Part shown: positions 10,601 through 17,154 of the stretch, one piece after another
How the letters are laid out: each line of letters starts with the position of its first letter
Numbering within the stretch: the stretch's first letter is position 1
DNA from: Kipferlia bialata
Lineage: Eukaryota; Fornicata
NCBI GenBank assembly: GCA_003568945.1
Contig: BDIP01000200.1
Span: 1-26,037, forward strand
Reading direction: 5' to 3'
Length of the DNA: 26,037 nucleotides
Program-made: the position numbers and the translations under genes
The notes under the pieces: generated by a model
The model's input: the letters and a program-made list of their open reading frames with translations, nothing else
What the model was told of the DNA's origin: nothing
Databases searched by the model: none

Positions 10601-11716
10601 GGTGATCTGAGTGGGGGGACGGGCATCACCCCCACCCACGTGGTGATGTGGTCCATCCACAACACTGTGCGGCACCTGCACCAGTCGATGGTCCTGTGGG
10701 CAGGGCAGGCCATATCCTATGGGCACAACACGGCAGTGCAGGTGGTGGCTAGGTCCACCCCCTCTGCCAAGACAGAGTGGCTGGTCAGAGAGACATCCTC
10801 CCTGGCCTCTCTCTACCTGCCGTCTAGGACCACCATGTCTGGGAGTGTCCATGTGGCCAATAGGGTCAGTGCCGCAAGAGCCTACATCACCCATGCCCTA
10901 CCTGCCTCTGCGGCATCTCTCTTCGGTGAGGTTACAGATGAGGTGGTACAGCGCTCAGCCACCTACCTAGCAGATGTACATGTGTATGCAGCGGCCTTTG
11001 ACGATGAGCAGGAGAGAGAGCTCGAGAGAGAGCAGGAGCAGGAGGAGGAGAGAGAGCGGGAGGTGCAGCCTCTGACCCTCAGGCCCCACATTCCTACCAG
11101 ACTATCTAGTTCTCTGAAACTGTTTGCATATGGGAGAGATGCAGAGGGAATGCTGGATCTGTCTGCCGCCCTAGCCCACACCAGTCTCTCTCTCAGTGCC
11201 CCTCAGTTCGAGGACCGTCTCTTCTGCACCCCCTACTTCACCGAAGTGGTGCTGATGGGGTTAGTGTCACACTGCCAGCTGGACAGCTTTGCCAGACCCC
11301 CCATGTATGCACTGACGTCTAAGCATGGAGTGTTGGTGGTGTCACCATGGGAGGCCTCTAGGCTCATCAAGAAGGGCCACCTCAAGACTGGCCACTGCCG
11401 GCTGGTGATGCTGCACCCCAGGCCATCCAGGGACCACCGCTTCTATGTGTCTGAGGGTCACCTCCCACGGGCCCAGGGCATCACGTGGCAGATTGAGAGT
11501 CTGGCAGTGGCAGCCCAGCTGTCTCTCTTTGCAGGCAGTGTCTACTGTGCCAGCGATGCAGAGCTCAATCACTGGAGAGAGTTCCTTGCATCCTGTCTCA
11601 GCAGTGGGGACGGTCCAGCCTTTGCCAGGAAGCTAGTCTTCCTCAGGGACACCGGGGTGTCTCTGGAGCACTCTGACCTCCAGTCCATCCTACTCAGGGC
11701 AGAGTGGGATACCTAG
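1628..11716 (+). CDS. Giant DUF3638/DUF3645 family protein with helicase-like P-loop core (3362 aa)
   Basis: One uninterrupted frame of 3362 codons ends at TAG. An in-frame TGA at 1613-1615 just upstream makes the ATG at 1628 the natural start. Residues 1-40 are rich in Asp, Glu and Tyr. A charged, probably coiled segment lies near 640-720. The family core is C-terminal: P-loop ANGFGKSS (2361-2368), DESDELLSPRFELVYSMG (from 2491), VPYRAKDTPSDRADYSHPDV (from 2660, the DUF3645 hallmark), FSGTNDSAVILP (from 2798), LTLGPSLKKEKLVQ (from 2952) and AMRLRQLSRGQS (2967-2978). A Glu/Arg-rich run sits at 3125-3150. Family members in fungi and oomycetes are also about 3000 residues; their function is not established. 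The P-loop, DExD-like box and Arg-rich motif suggest a superfamily-2-like NTPase, which is inference. The gene has no intron, unlike all its neighbours. It converges with the cysteine-rich gene downstream. Confidence 0.96.
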   Translation: MGYDPYDDEYDDHYDVYGDDYSDSELDSESDRHQYRQSRATVWRASESEQRGRREVQRPSRNEAPRRVTIPPQNKAALAALPLLPHLFCLQEGPPTSYSDEDRSQHYMVFDILRSLCGSDPDTAKLLPADMSLVSPGIEASVIRDTILSPGLVPLWLPKHNSLLCFHCVEEALFLYCFDLLPPTQPTRGHASRTTTVGGHKGAAVSTEVRDPRRVLRLDPSTITLPFCEQLVLLRDKWEPVTFSTKAGMALPETRAVPSGYMIHDWLLGTMDPSLVKDVTADHPVTWHPLDPRSMYPPSQIKWASAAYLAVSKLIRLQIQLGGHTGSVGEALHQAVLLRLRCHLLRQALPVMAEDEKRLCSTQASLLALQTPYILREIVASTKKLEGVPGVSGCVAQFVADTVTTAKSVYLAYNSTAMARWAKYTDGCCVPSHVPEDSSVFLPPRLMAGACMHPLSEVGKYVTAASAVFGQVNRRTKDPSPPRPEGTSGMQASARLHMVFQLLSQLSSRDLNNRILSEKATVEMISKLAKLGGQDKYDWDFSTRQSRVVLMQFGVLREAHRIAVAFDKHSGHNLLGSVSLPLDLSILEGLVLGSREEADLLHGIEQYFGGYSSQEGSVLGAGKNDLPALWSGKDPAIQEEIKGRWDKWEAEREEKLEELDTQRALYKDLMAQSREVRCICEEERQKAKASRLAMTYLRKVMQRRNLTEAEQAEYDEGYYVKKSCEHCPLVSRAKGLSVDRLEEPLPRTKHTQDAIVFYQCMPPVFAAFFEFYLHLVSVFCKEADTVDSDSRWCWERGNGCSGLSLGGCSKQISKSHYREGYIHQCPTNDTFFTPCARVGLEFYTTSKRYQLPLVGAEWELPHTMVTADTSDSRYKGTEEYVTGTGHTQNKVIADQRHCTQLPLSEYIQFGTVRSCGGYLQVRSLLAAVSGNTLRFQHDAVACLARSINQAGPCASGGVERDWRDYWLDPDNVSNAVECCVTFVDSLGENWDHHIALDTVIALARSMDIGGRREAMRLVMARVWKCASEWLLSLLRCHRDTLADTSRRHDVTGLEKAITRVSCYAIQCYRHVEATPSSVIQYLRAVTARRDHESDTRYHSGRYRSSDSGHHYEQEADYALAVLTPDILKQINETPSLLSQFLAVHCPGMAPDSDAVWDAYEPKDDEAPACVFWCRSALGVLSVDVLRGTVLLNGRTLSSLPYQITESDAFVTLFGGTSGQGKRLAVAYSEQERAYVTVKPVGDFIYSFHTANDVRGRDWYHQCGYLRRDSSVYITRVGGDGTRWLYVPSGNLNHELPDFMQTQFRHWYTGPEFNPVVDLWSDAPTRRLAFNPIHSKELECIAAPSKFSALSEVVEQGWIITRDDGQRVICPGEPVAEAMHEVVSCLDDVKHVLLTVEKEGGDAIISLVRLNVQFRVDANTCCVTSVEYPDLHIPSSPVPLGTLLGLESMLVLVDGTGAPKRVLVPHGQLQTCSASHSRSEPAALHHSVHIPVSADSRYDSPSSLFVYAVRSDLKCLESTSVEGDLYLAWLHAVTASTLPDPLTGCPGAEMAMVHLRRGWTNVPYTAPMHRVLEGIVQAASGKEFFPPGKNLYLKVQNGVLGASRGFDDALILLVEALFRQSTQLEALHPAVDQTQKTRHNKPGQILPDLALALRKADVLRRQVAGTLPLTMHLSAHELELIGGWGQISTLIQPGDTHPGAAAAVALSHSFWTHTLPPGGISSMFRARHPKHPDTELRVPIMSISRTALLEGEAAAGSSGSSSHYSSFYYSSRRPAKLSGDMFAAQVLLALSQCLKENPLRDGSDLSRYHLALSQVCFKLHDVSGISVVCGMLLGGLAPLQGPSTTSPLPRLPDWYKDTFDCPTVTLQLPGVNDSSGCISRARVYGFEVSRELSSLSKKNRFYYRSEITPEEKLMNELVAQRKSVIDTVCRKASDELESLCKALIPYVKSSDMYWIQHPSTVFAEFNANPGAAPHELLPSIIGDAIKRIAAAQFSQDCVGSHYSETPTSIGLPPEKARELDKAFKEALESVGPQFKAGVARMVATCRDRIDNGTFKAVLHHEVLRQFIQQSVALASSFARSTGVTQTVAKPWYPSTPLRIPTLSLSPGELTLSATLTTLVQNTCDTAVFSDFDAVFDQCIRPATSSAEHTPKPFPLPTDDPLVSQPVGQALMASLKASWEKAQEPDTDTWTLIDRSDARRLLEGLCAETTIRREALWNAVHTNMTAWLGIPTPDGKGDSPWSVFGGVHPAQAAAYLLTRMTKNEPLRRLLSVFYTACTYEQKAHACLRELDSLGDQCDTHTLRRSASRIRIRHTGEWSPLAHPETLLFEAERQIIVRPEQHATVEVMLSHAEAGKVGDIFQMANGFGKSSVLTPLLCARLARQGTMPRVTVLSSLFDNNSASLRHWLGGLLGMRLLAFPCHRTTPMTSDLADTMLSQLKAGRESGAVLLTVPEHWLSLLLKSRETDISGDATLAPKLCAVTEYMDTHCLTVLDESDELLSPRFELVYSMGKQGHVDGDIRRWTAIGDVLFAVNLAGQELQIKYPGTFTHVAGEGSKVAGGWRGLRVTAKHEEAQDELEQRVLQIVLEQPLMRDVVGHYGSDTVEAFVSGADVAFASDHPSSPVLPTLLTLRGMLHHSILHSVLCKRWGVQYGLDLSRRMMAVPYRAKDTPSDRADYSHPDVALALTYLSYFYTGLNLPQFREVLGYVLAGDAKAARWRRIIAHADSHTGDVCVPESMRAVECINLKDSALISSLHRALRYNMQAIRYYLVHHAFKRESKQFPSRLQSSSWDMAATQCIGFSGTNDSAVILPAGVRQRELDPLVHTNGTILSYLTHRDNKYAALKVPEVGREILRQTVELGCTVLIDAGAQMIDLDNDDVAREWLALSDASAEAVVYFSEESNGLTVLTRQGVQMRLKSSPYALNLSRCLCYYDDFHSRGTDLPGLPKSGIRAVLTLGPSLKKEKLVQSAMRLRQLSRGQSVTYLAPPEVHAELGDLSGGTGITPTHVVMWSIHNTVRHLHQSMVLWAGQAISYGHNTAVQVVARSTPSAKTEWLVRETSSLASLYLPSRTTMSGSVHVANRVSAARAYITHALPASAASLFGEVTDEVVQRSATYLADVHVYAAAFDDEQERELEREQEQEEEREREVQPLTLRPHIPTRLSSSLKLFAYGRDAEGMLDLSAALAHTSLSLSAPQFEDRLFCTPYFTEVVLMGLVSHCQLDSFARPPMYALTSKHGVLVVSPWEASRLIKKGHLKTGHCRLVMLHPRPSRDHRFYVSEGHLPRAQGITWQIESLAVAAQLSLFAGSVYCASDAELNHWREFLASCLSSGDGPAFARKLVFLRDTGVSLEHSDLQSILLRAEWDT
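8690..10583 (+). other. DUF3638-DUF3645 NTPase-like module of the giant protein
   Basis: This part codes for residues ~2355-2985. It holds, in order, a GxGKS-type P-loop, a DESD box 125 residues later, the RAKD...SHPDVA...LSYFYTGL signature, the SGTND motif, DAGAQMIDLDNDDVAREWL and the RLRQLSRGQS motif. The order and wording match DUF3638/DUF3645 proteins closely. The lysine (K2366), aspartate (D2491) and glutamate (E2492) expected for nucleotide binding are all present, so the module looks intact. Confidence 0.85.
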
Positions 11717-12176
11717 GTATAGAGGCAGAGGTAGTGGCCTCTCATACCCTGTCACACCCTTGTCACACTGATCACTCTTGTGACAAGGTTGAAAGGGCAA
11801 GAGGTCCACTATGTTCAGAGAGCGAAGAGTTGTCGTGATGCGTTTCGTCAAGGGTCAGTATAGTAACATTTCGATGTGTGGTTTGCAATGAACTCTTGTT
11901 GCAGAACATTCCAGATGGTATCAAGTATGACCCATTGGCTCTCGCTGATGCGACCGACAATAGAAAAGAATTCTAGTATAGAATATAAATTAATTTGCCC
12001 CTCTGCATTAGATCCAATCTATAACCAAATGCATTGAACCCAGACTACTCTTTTACGCAAGTACTTGCCCTCATCACTTTGAGTACGTGCAGCATCAGTA
12101 TCAGTGTGTTAATTGTCTATTCCTTCGAGTAAAGATACTGCTGAAGGAGCCCCTTGTCTCTCTGACATGTCCTACT
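11717..12176. other. Convergent intergenic region
   Basis: About 460 bases separate the stop of the giant gene (plus) from the stop of the cysteine-rich gene (minus) and should hold both 3' ends. The sequence is mostly non-repetitive and moderately AT-rich, with no microsatellite. A plus-strand AGTAAA at 12128-12133 resembles the Giardia-type polyadenylation signal, but it lies over 400 bases past the stop, so I do not assign it. I see no gene here. Confidence 0.6.
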
Positions 12177-13415
12177 TCACCTAGAGCATGTGCAGTGACC
12201 CGGCTGGGGTGAGAACGACTCAATATATATGTATATATCAGTATAGATCTATTGCACTATACGAATATCAATGTAACAATGTATATATTGAAGTAATACA
12301 TACCCTGTCGACCTGGCAACTTGTCCCACTCTGGCACATTAAGTATATTCACGTGTGTATTATTGTAGTAGCATATGTATATATATACATATATATTAAG
12401 CATATGTATATATATACATATATACTACATACCCTGTCAACCTGGCACCTTGTGCCACTCTGGCACACTCCCTTACAGGTACCAGAGGCAAACTCATAGA
12501 AGCACTGGGGTGAGGGGAAGGAGCATTTGACAGACCATAACGCATACATATATATATATGGTTCCCATACCGTGTCCTTGGTGCACTGGCACGGCCCTGT
12601 CTCTGTGGTATGCCGACACCCATATATATCATCATATACTGTATATATGTATACATATAGGTATATAGAATATACACTCACCGTGTCCTTTGTGCACTGG
12701 CACGGCCCTGTCTCACATACTAACATAGATCATACACCTTACTACTATACACATATATATACACGTGTGAATATCAATATATATATAGTACATACCGTGT
12801 CCTTGGTACATTGGCACGGCCCTGTCTCTGTGGTCTGGCCACACATGTAGGGGGAGTTGCATATACCCAGGCAGGCATCCTAGGGGGTCGGGGGTATAGT
12901 ATAGAATATATATTTAGTACTATTCTTGTGACTGTATGTATATACCAGGGCATCACATACTACTGAAGTGAATGTCAATACTATACTATATGTGTAATAT
13001 TTCTACACTCTATATACCTTCTTTGTGCTTGACCACCCACACCTGGCACACTCACACTGCCTGTCACCCGACAGCACACAGCTGGGGGTGAGGGTACATA
13101 TATGTATAAGTATATATACTTTTGTATATCTACCTATACATATAAAAGAGTGAAAATACATACCACTTAGGAAATATACGAGAGAGACACATACACTCAC
13201 GTGTATGGGTAGTGGCATGCCCCGACACATGCATTGGAGTAGTAGTCGTACTCACAGGCCTTGCACCCACACTGGCCAGGCTGGTACTGGGGGTTAGATA
13301 AATGGTACTATATATATACGTACTTATACATGTATCATAATAGAGAGTAGTATAGTATGTAGGAACTAGGCCTTGCACCCACACTGGCCAGGCTGGTACT
13401 GGGGGTTAGATAGGT

Positions 13416-13464
<49 letters not shown>

Positions 13465-13973
13465 ATTTATACATATATAGTAATAGAGAGTAGTATAGTA
13501 TATATGTACTAGGCCTTGCACCCACACTGGCCAGGCTGGTACTGGGGGTGGGCAATAATACTATATGTATATATATATAGAGAGAGAGTAGTATAGTATA
13601 CATGTGTTCATGTATGAAGCAGACTGGTAGACATATAGACAAGAGAGAAAGAGAGAGAGATACTATGTATACAGGGGCGAGCATCCACACACCACTAGAC
13701 TTCAGTGAGAGTATGTATGTATGTATGTGTATGTTACATTATATATAAACCCACACTAGTATGCATACCTCCACACACCACTTGTCGTCTGTGAGTGCAG
13801 AGCAGGGGCCCATGCACCTTCGCTTGGAGGTATCATAGTGGCAGTCGGCGCCTATGGGGTTATATACAGCACACAAACAATACCAGAGTAGTGTGCTATA
13901 CATCATACGTGGTATAGGGTATATGGAGGTGTCATAGTGGCAGTCGGCGCCTGGAGGTGGGGGAGTGCGTGTG

Positions 13974-14023
<50 letters not shown>

Positions 14024-14403
14024 ATAACTGAGTAGAGCATGATATGATGTATGATGTATACATATGGGGTGCCATAAATGAGAGTCAGTGCTGCCTTGGA
14101 GGCAGGGGGAGAGAGAGAGGGACATATTCCCTGCATACCTGTCAGATCCAACTGGGTGTCTCTATCCACAACACTGAGGGTTAGAGACCAGGGGTTAATA
14201 TTACACATATTCATACAAGGGGTGTGGGTGAGAGAGAGGGGTGGGGGGGGGCGACAATACAAATGAATATCAGGAGGTCAGATACGACCCATAGTAGAAT
14301 GGAAAACAGCACCTGAGTGAAAGTAGCATTAGTACACTCACCCATCCACTGTTGCTAAGGTCCCTACCAACAGAGCAAGGATCGCTAGACACAGACAGTG
14401 CAT
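12177..14403 (-). CDS. Secreted cysteine-rich protein with four six-cysteine modules (170 aa, 8 exons)
   Basis: Exons in sense order: 14403-14342, 14173-14139, 13851-13769, 13286-13201, 13081-13018, 12879-12796, 12504-12433, 12203-12177 (513 nt including TGA). Junction phases are 2,1,0,2,0,0,0 and agree throughout. The start MHCLCLAILALLVGTLATVD is a typical signal peptide; I see no later membrane segment. The rest contains 24 cysteines in four modules of C-x(8,9)-C-x-G-x-C-x(5,8)-C-x(7,8)-C-x-C. They span residues 36-68, 71-100, 103-134 and 139-168. The spacing implies disulphide-bonded domains and a secreted or vesicular protein. I cannot match the module to EGF, TNFR, TIL or another named family. 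Donors include GTGAGT and GTATGC/T; acceptors include CTAACCCCCAG and CTCACCCCAG. Several introns carry copies of neighbouring exon edges. Confidence 0.8.
12304..12343 (-). repeat. Echo of exon 7 tail and donor (cysteine-rich gene)
   Basis: A direct copy of the end of exon 7 (true end at 12433) lies 129 bases downstream in the last intron. It keeps CAGAGTGG, CAGGTCGACAGG and a GTATGT donor, with a few mismatches. The 129-base offset is a multiple of three, but the intervening sequence contains a stop. Confidence 0.8.
12571..12716 (-). repeat. Two echoes of exon 6 tail and donor (cysteine-rich gene)
   Basis: Copies of the exon 6 end, which encodes TETGPCQCTKDT, lie at 12682-12716 and 12571-12612. 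The true tail ends at 12796. Donors are GTGAGT and GTATGG. Offsets are 114 and 111 bases, both multiples of three. The frame is open between the two echoes, but a stop lies between the true tail and the first one. Confidence 0.85.
13371..13555 (-). repeat. Two echoes of exon 4 head and acceptor (cysteine-rich gene)
   Basis: Near-perfect direct copies (about 38 bases) of the acceptor and first bases of exon 4 (true acceptor at 13287-13288) lie at 13371-13412 and 13513-13555. Both keep the CCAG acceptor and the codons for YQPGQCGCKA. AT repeats and a shared stretch containing tagagagtagtatagtat separate the copies, so the duplicated unit includes intron sequence. Confidence 0.9.
13419..13461. 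repeat. (AT)n microsatellite in intron 3 of the cysteine-rich gene
   Basis: About 21 uninterrupted AT units lie between two copies of the exon 4 head. Shorter AT-rich tracts recur in most long introns of the window. Confidence 0.95.
13685..13702 (-). repeat. Short echo of exon 3 tail (cysteine-rich gene)
   Basis: The sense strand reads AGTGGTGTGTGGATGC, matching the last bases of exon 3 and the start of its donor (true end at 13769). It is short and its donor is decayed, so it is probably an old copy. Confidence 0.5.
13925..14102 (-). repeat. Echoes of exon 3 head plus (GA)n tract (cysteine-rich gene)
   Basis: A clear copy of the exon 3 head, reading GCGCCGACTGCCACTATGA in sense, lies at 13925-13962 with an AG acceptor. 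An older, more diverged copy lies at about 14062-14100. A (GA)n run at 13977-14021 (sense CT) separates them. The true acceptor is at 13852-13853. Confidence 0.75.
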
Positions 14404-14936
14404 GAGTGCCTCATGAAGAGAGCAGATAGATATTGACAGCATATCTCAGTCACACTGATTGACGATTGACCAAACACAGAAGCAAAATGACCGTTTCAGA
14501 CAATCGAACGCGAGATGTACCTACGCGAGTTGTGGCGTGGAATATGGATAATATCAAGAGTATTACTCATCCCATAGCACTAGGTATATTGTAGATGTGA
14601 TGACTGGTCCAATGTTGCTATGATCAGTCCCTAATCAAGCTGTTTGGATTTCTGATGACAGGAAGATGACCACGAAGAATTGATGACTCACTTTCTGTTT
14701 GTGCTAGTAGGCCTAATATATGTACTCTTAAGGAATTACTCGGATATATATATATGAACACGGCATCAAGTCTATTCCCCCCAGAGCTTCATTACAAACA
14801 ATTCAATACTATTATACAAGCAGAAACAGTACACCTTCAACACAGGCATACATACAAACCAAACGGGAACGCTCCGGAATGGAAAGACTGGGAAACTCTT
14901 CAATAAGACTCTCTCTATGTCTCTCTCTCTCTCTCT
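14404..14936. other. Intergenic region between the HECT gene and the cysteine-rich gene
   Basis: About 530 bases should hold the promoter of the cysteine-rich gene and the 3' untranslated region of the HECT gene; both genes are on the minus strand. A (CT)n run at 14919-14936 directly abuts the HECT stop and is (GA)n in sense. The rest is non-repetitive and contains one CTCTTAAGG-like AT-rich patch near 14727. No coding exon could be fitted. Confidence 0.55.
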
Positions 14937-15855
14937 CTAGGACAGGTGGAACCCCCCAGCCAGTCCCTCTGCGGCACCCGACAGCAGGAGGCGCTTCATG
15001 GTGGCTGAGGTCAGTAAAGAGACATGGTCAATTCATAGTATGATGCTACATGTATGAATAGATGGAGGAGGCGCTTCATGGTGGCTAAAGGGTGAGATAG
15101 AGAGTATTGTGTTAGTGGACTGACACTGTGAGGGGGTACATCAATGAGCATATCATATCCAAATATCATAATTACTCACCCGCATCTGTAACTGGTGGCA
15201 CCCTCAGTGTGTGGAAACAGACAGAGGCAATGGATATATGTATGATATGTATGATATATACATATAGTATATATATCATATCATATACCTATATCAGTCA
15301 CAGGGGGCACCCTCAGTGTGTGGAAACAGACAGAGGCAGTGGGCAGGGATACAGGCTGGACATATGTGGATGGGTTGTATACACCAGCCTTGTCTCCCTC
15401 CCCCTCCCCCTCCCCCTTGACCCTCTGCACAGTCAGAGGGGGGTCATACACGGGGGGGACTCGGTCGCTGCCTAGGAGTGAGATATATATTAGCATATAG
15501 TATAATTATAGTACATATGTTAATATATATAGAGAGAGAGATGGGGGGGGGGGGGTCATACACAGGGGGGACGCGATCGCTGCCTGGGGGTGATGGAATA
15601 GTTGGTATACACCTAAATATACATATAGAATAATTACAGAGGATCCAAAGGCTAGATACAATACTCATACTATAGGTGGGAGATGGTTCTGTCACTACAG
15701 CTATATTAAGAGTACTAGCCTCTCCGTTGTATGCCTCCACAAACCTGTGACGAATCGTAGCAGCAGTGCCAGCTCCTGACTGTCCATGGCCACAAGCACA
15801 GAGGTGACACAGGACTGGAGTAAGGGTTCATGTATATACATGTATGTGCATATCT

Positions 15856-15886
<31 letters not shown>

Positions 15887-15942
15887 CCACGGACACGAGG
15901 ACAGAGGTGACACAGGTCTGGGGTAAGAATGGTAAATGTATG

Positions 15943-15977
<35 letters not shown>

Positions 15978-16342
15978 ATGTGCATGGACACGATGAAAGA
16001 GGTGACTCAGGACTGTGGGTGAGGATAGTAGGAATGTATATGTGTGTGTGGTATATATGTATGTATACGAAGAGAGAGAGCGGGGGGCAGAGGTCTCACA
16101 GCACTGGGAGTGAGGGTGGTGATTCCTATAACAGGGAGAGACTGACAGAAAGTGTGTGAAAGATATCAATAGTGTCCTTGTCTACCTGTATGGCAGCTGA
16201 TAGATGCATACAGTGGCATATACATATACCCATATGTATATACATATATGAGATATATGTATTAGAGAGGCTTGTACCTGTATGGCAGCTGAGAGTCCCC
16301 TCATCTTGGCCTGGTCATCAAAGAAGCGCCACCTGGGGGATA

Positions 16343-16383
<41 letters not shown>

Positions 16384-17111
16384 TGCAATATTAGACACTA
16401 CACCAGCACATATATATACACAAAAGGCACTTCCCATTATCGGTACCTTATCCTCTTGACTATCTCCTCCCCACTGACGACAGGTCTACCCGACACAAGG
16501 CCCTGCAGCTCCTGGGGTGAGGCATACTGTGCAACTGAATATAAGGACATAAATAAGTGTAGAGTGAAGCATACAATATGTACAGAGAGAGGTATATCCA
16601 TATCAACCGGACACAAGGCCCTGCAGCTCCTGGGGTGAATAGATACGTAACAAACTCTAGCTAGACACGCAGATATATTGTGACCGACTAAGTGTAAAGG
16701 GGCACCTAAGAGACATAGGGGTAAGACTAATTGTACTTACATATGGAGAGAAGAGGCCTATTGCCCATGCCAGGTGGTCATACTGGGACACGACATCAGA
16801 TACACCCTGCAGGAAGGGGGTGTAGGCTGGGGGTCAGTATCAGAGAATACAGCTACAAACATATATTTCCTAGGATTTCCTAGGATTTCCTAGGATTTCC
16901 TACATACACTAAATACAAATATACTTATACATACATAGCCTGCTGAATATAATGTGCCATGTAGTGCACCAGGACATTGAGAGTGATATATATATATATA
17001 TATATATGTATATATGGTAAATACTACTATCATATATACATATGAATATACATATATATATATATACCCTGCCGTATGGAGTGTGCCATGTAGTGCACCA
17101 GGACATTAAGA

Positions 17112-17154
<43 letters not shown>

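Noticed and set aside
12128-12133. AGTAAA as a polyadenylation signal for the giant gene
   Set aside because: It is more than 400 bases beyond the stop and close to the end of the convergent gene. A hexamer alone is not enough evidence.
12204-14403. Echo copies as extra coding modules of the cysteine-rich protein
   Set aside because: Including them breaks the phase or meets stops in most cases. The eight-exon model alone gives four complete modules with constant spacing.
14597-14655. C/D-box snoRNA-like arrangement (GTGATGA ... CTGA) in the intergenic region
   Set aside because: The two boxes are about 50 bases apart, but no terminal stem or internal box pair could be found. Such short motifs occur by chance.
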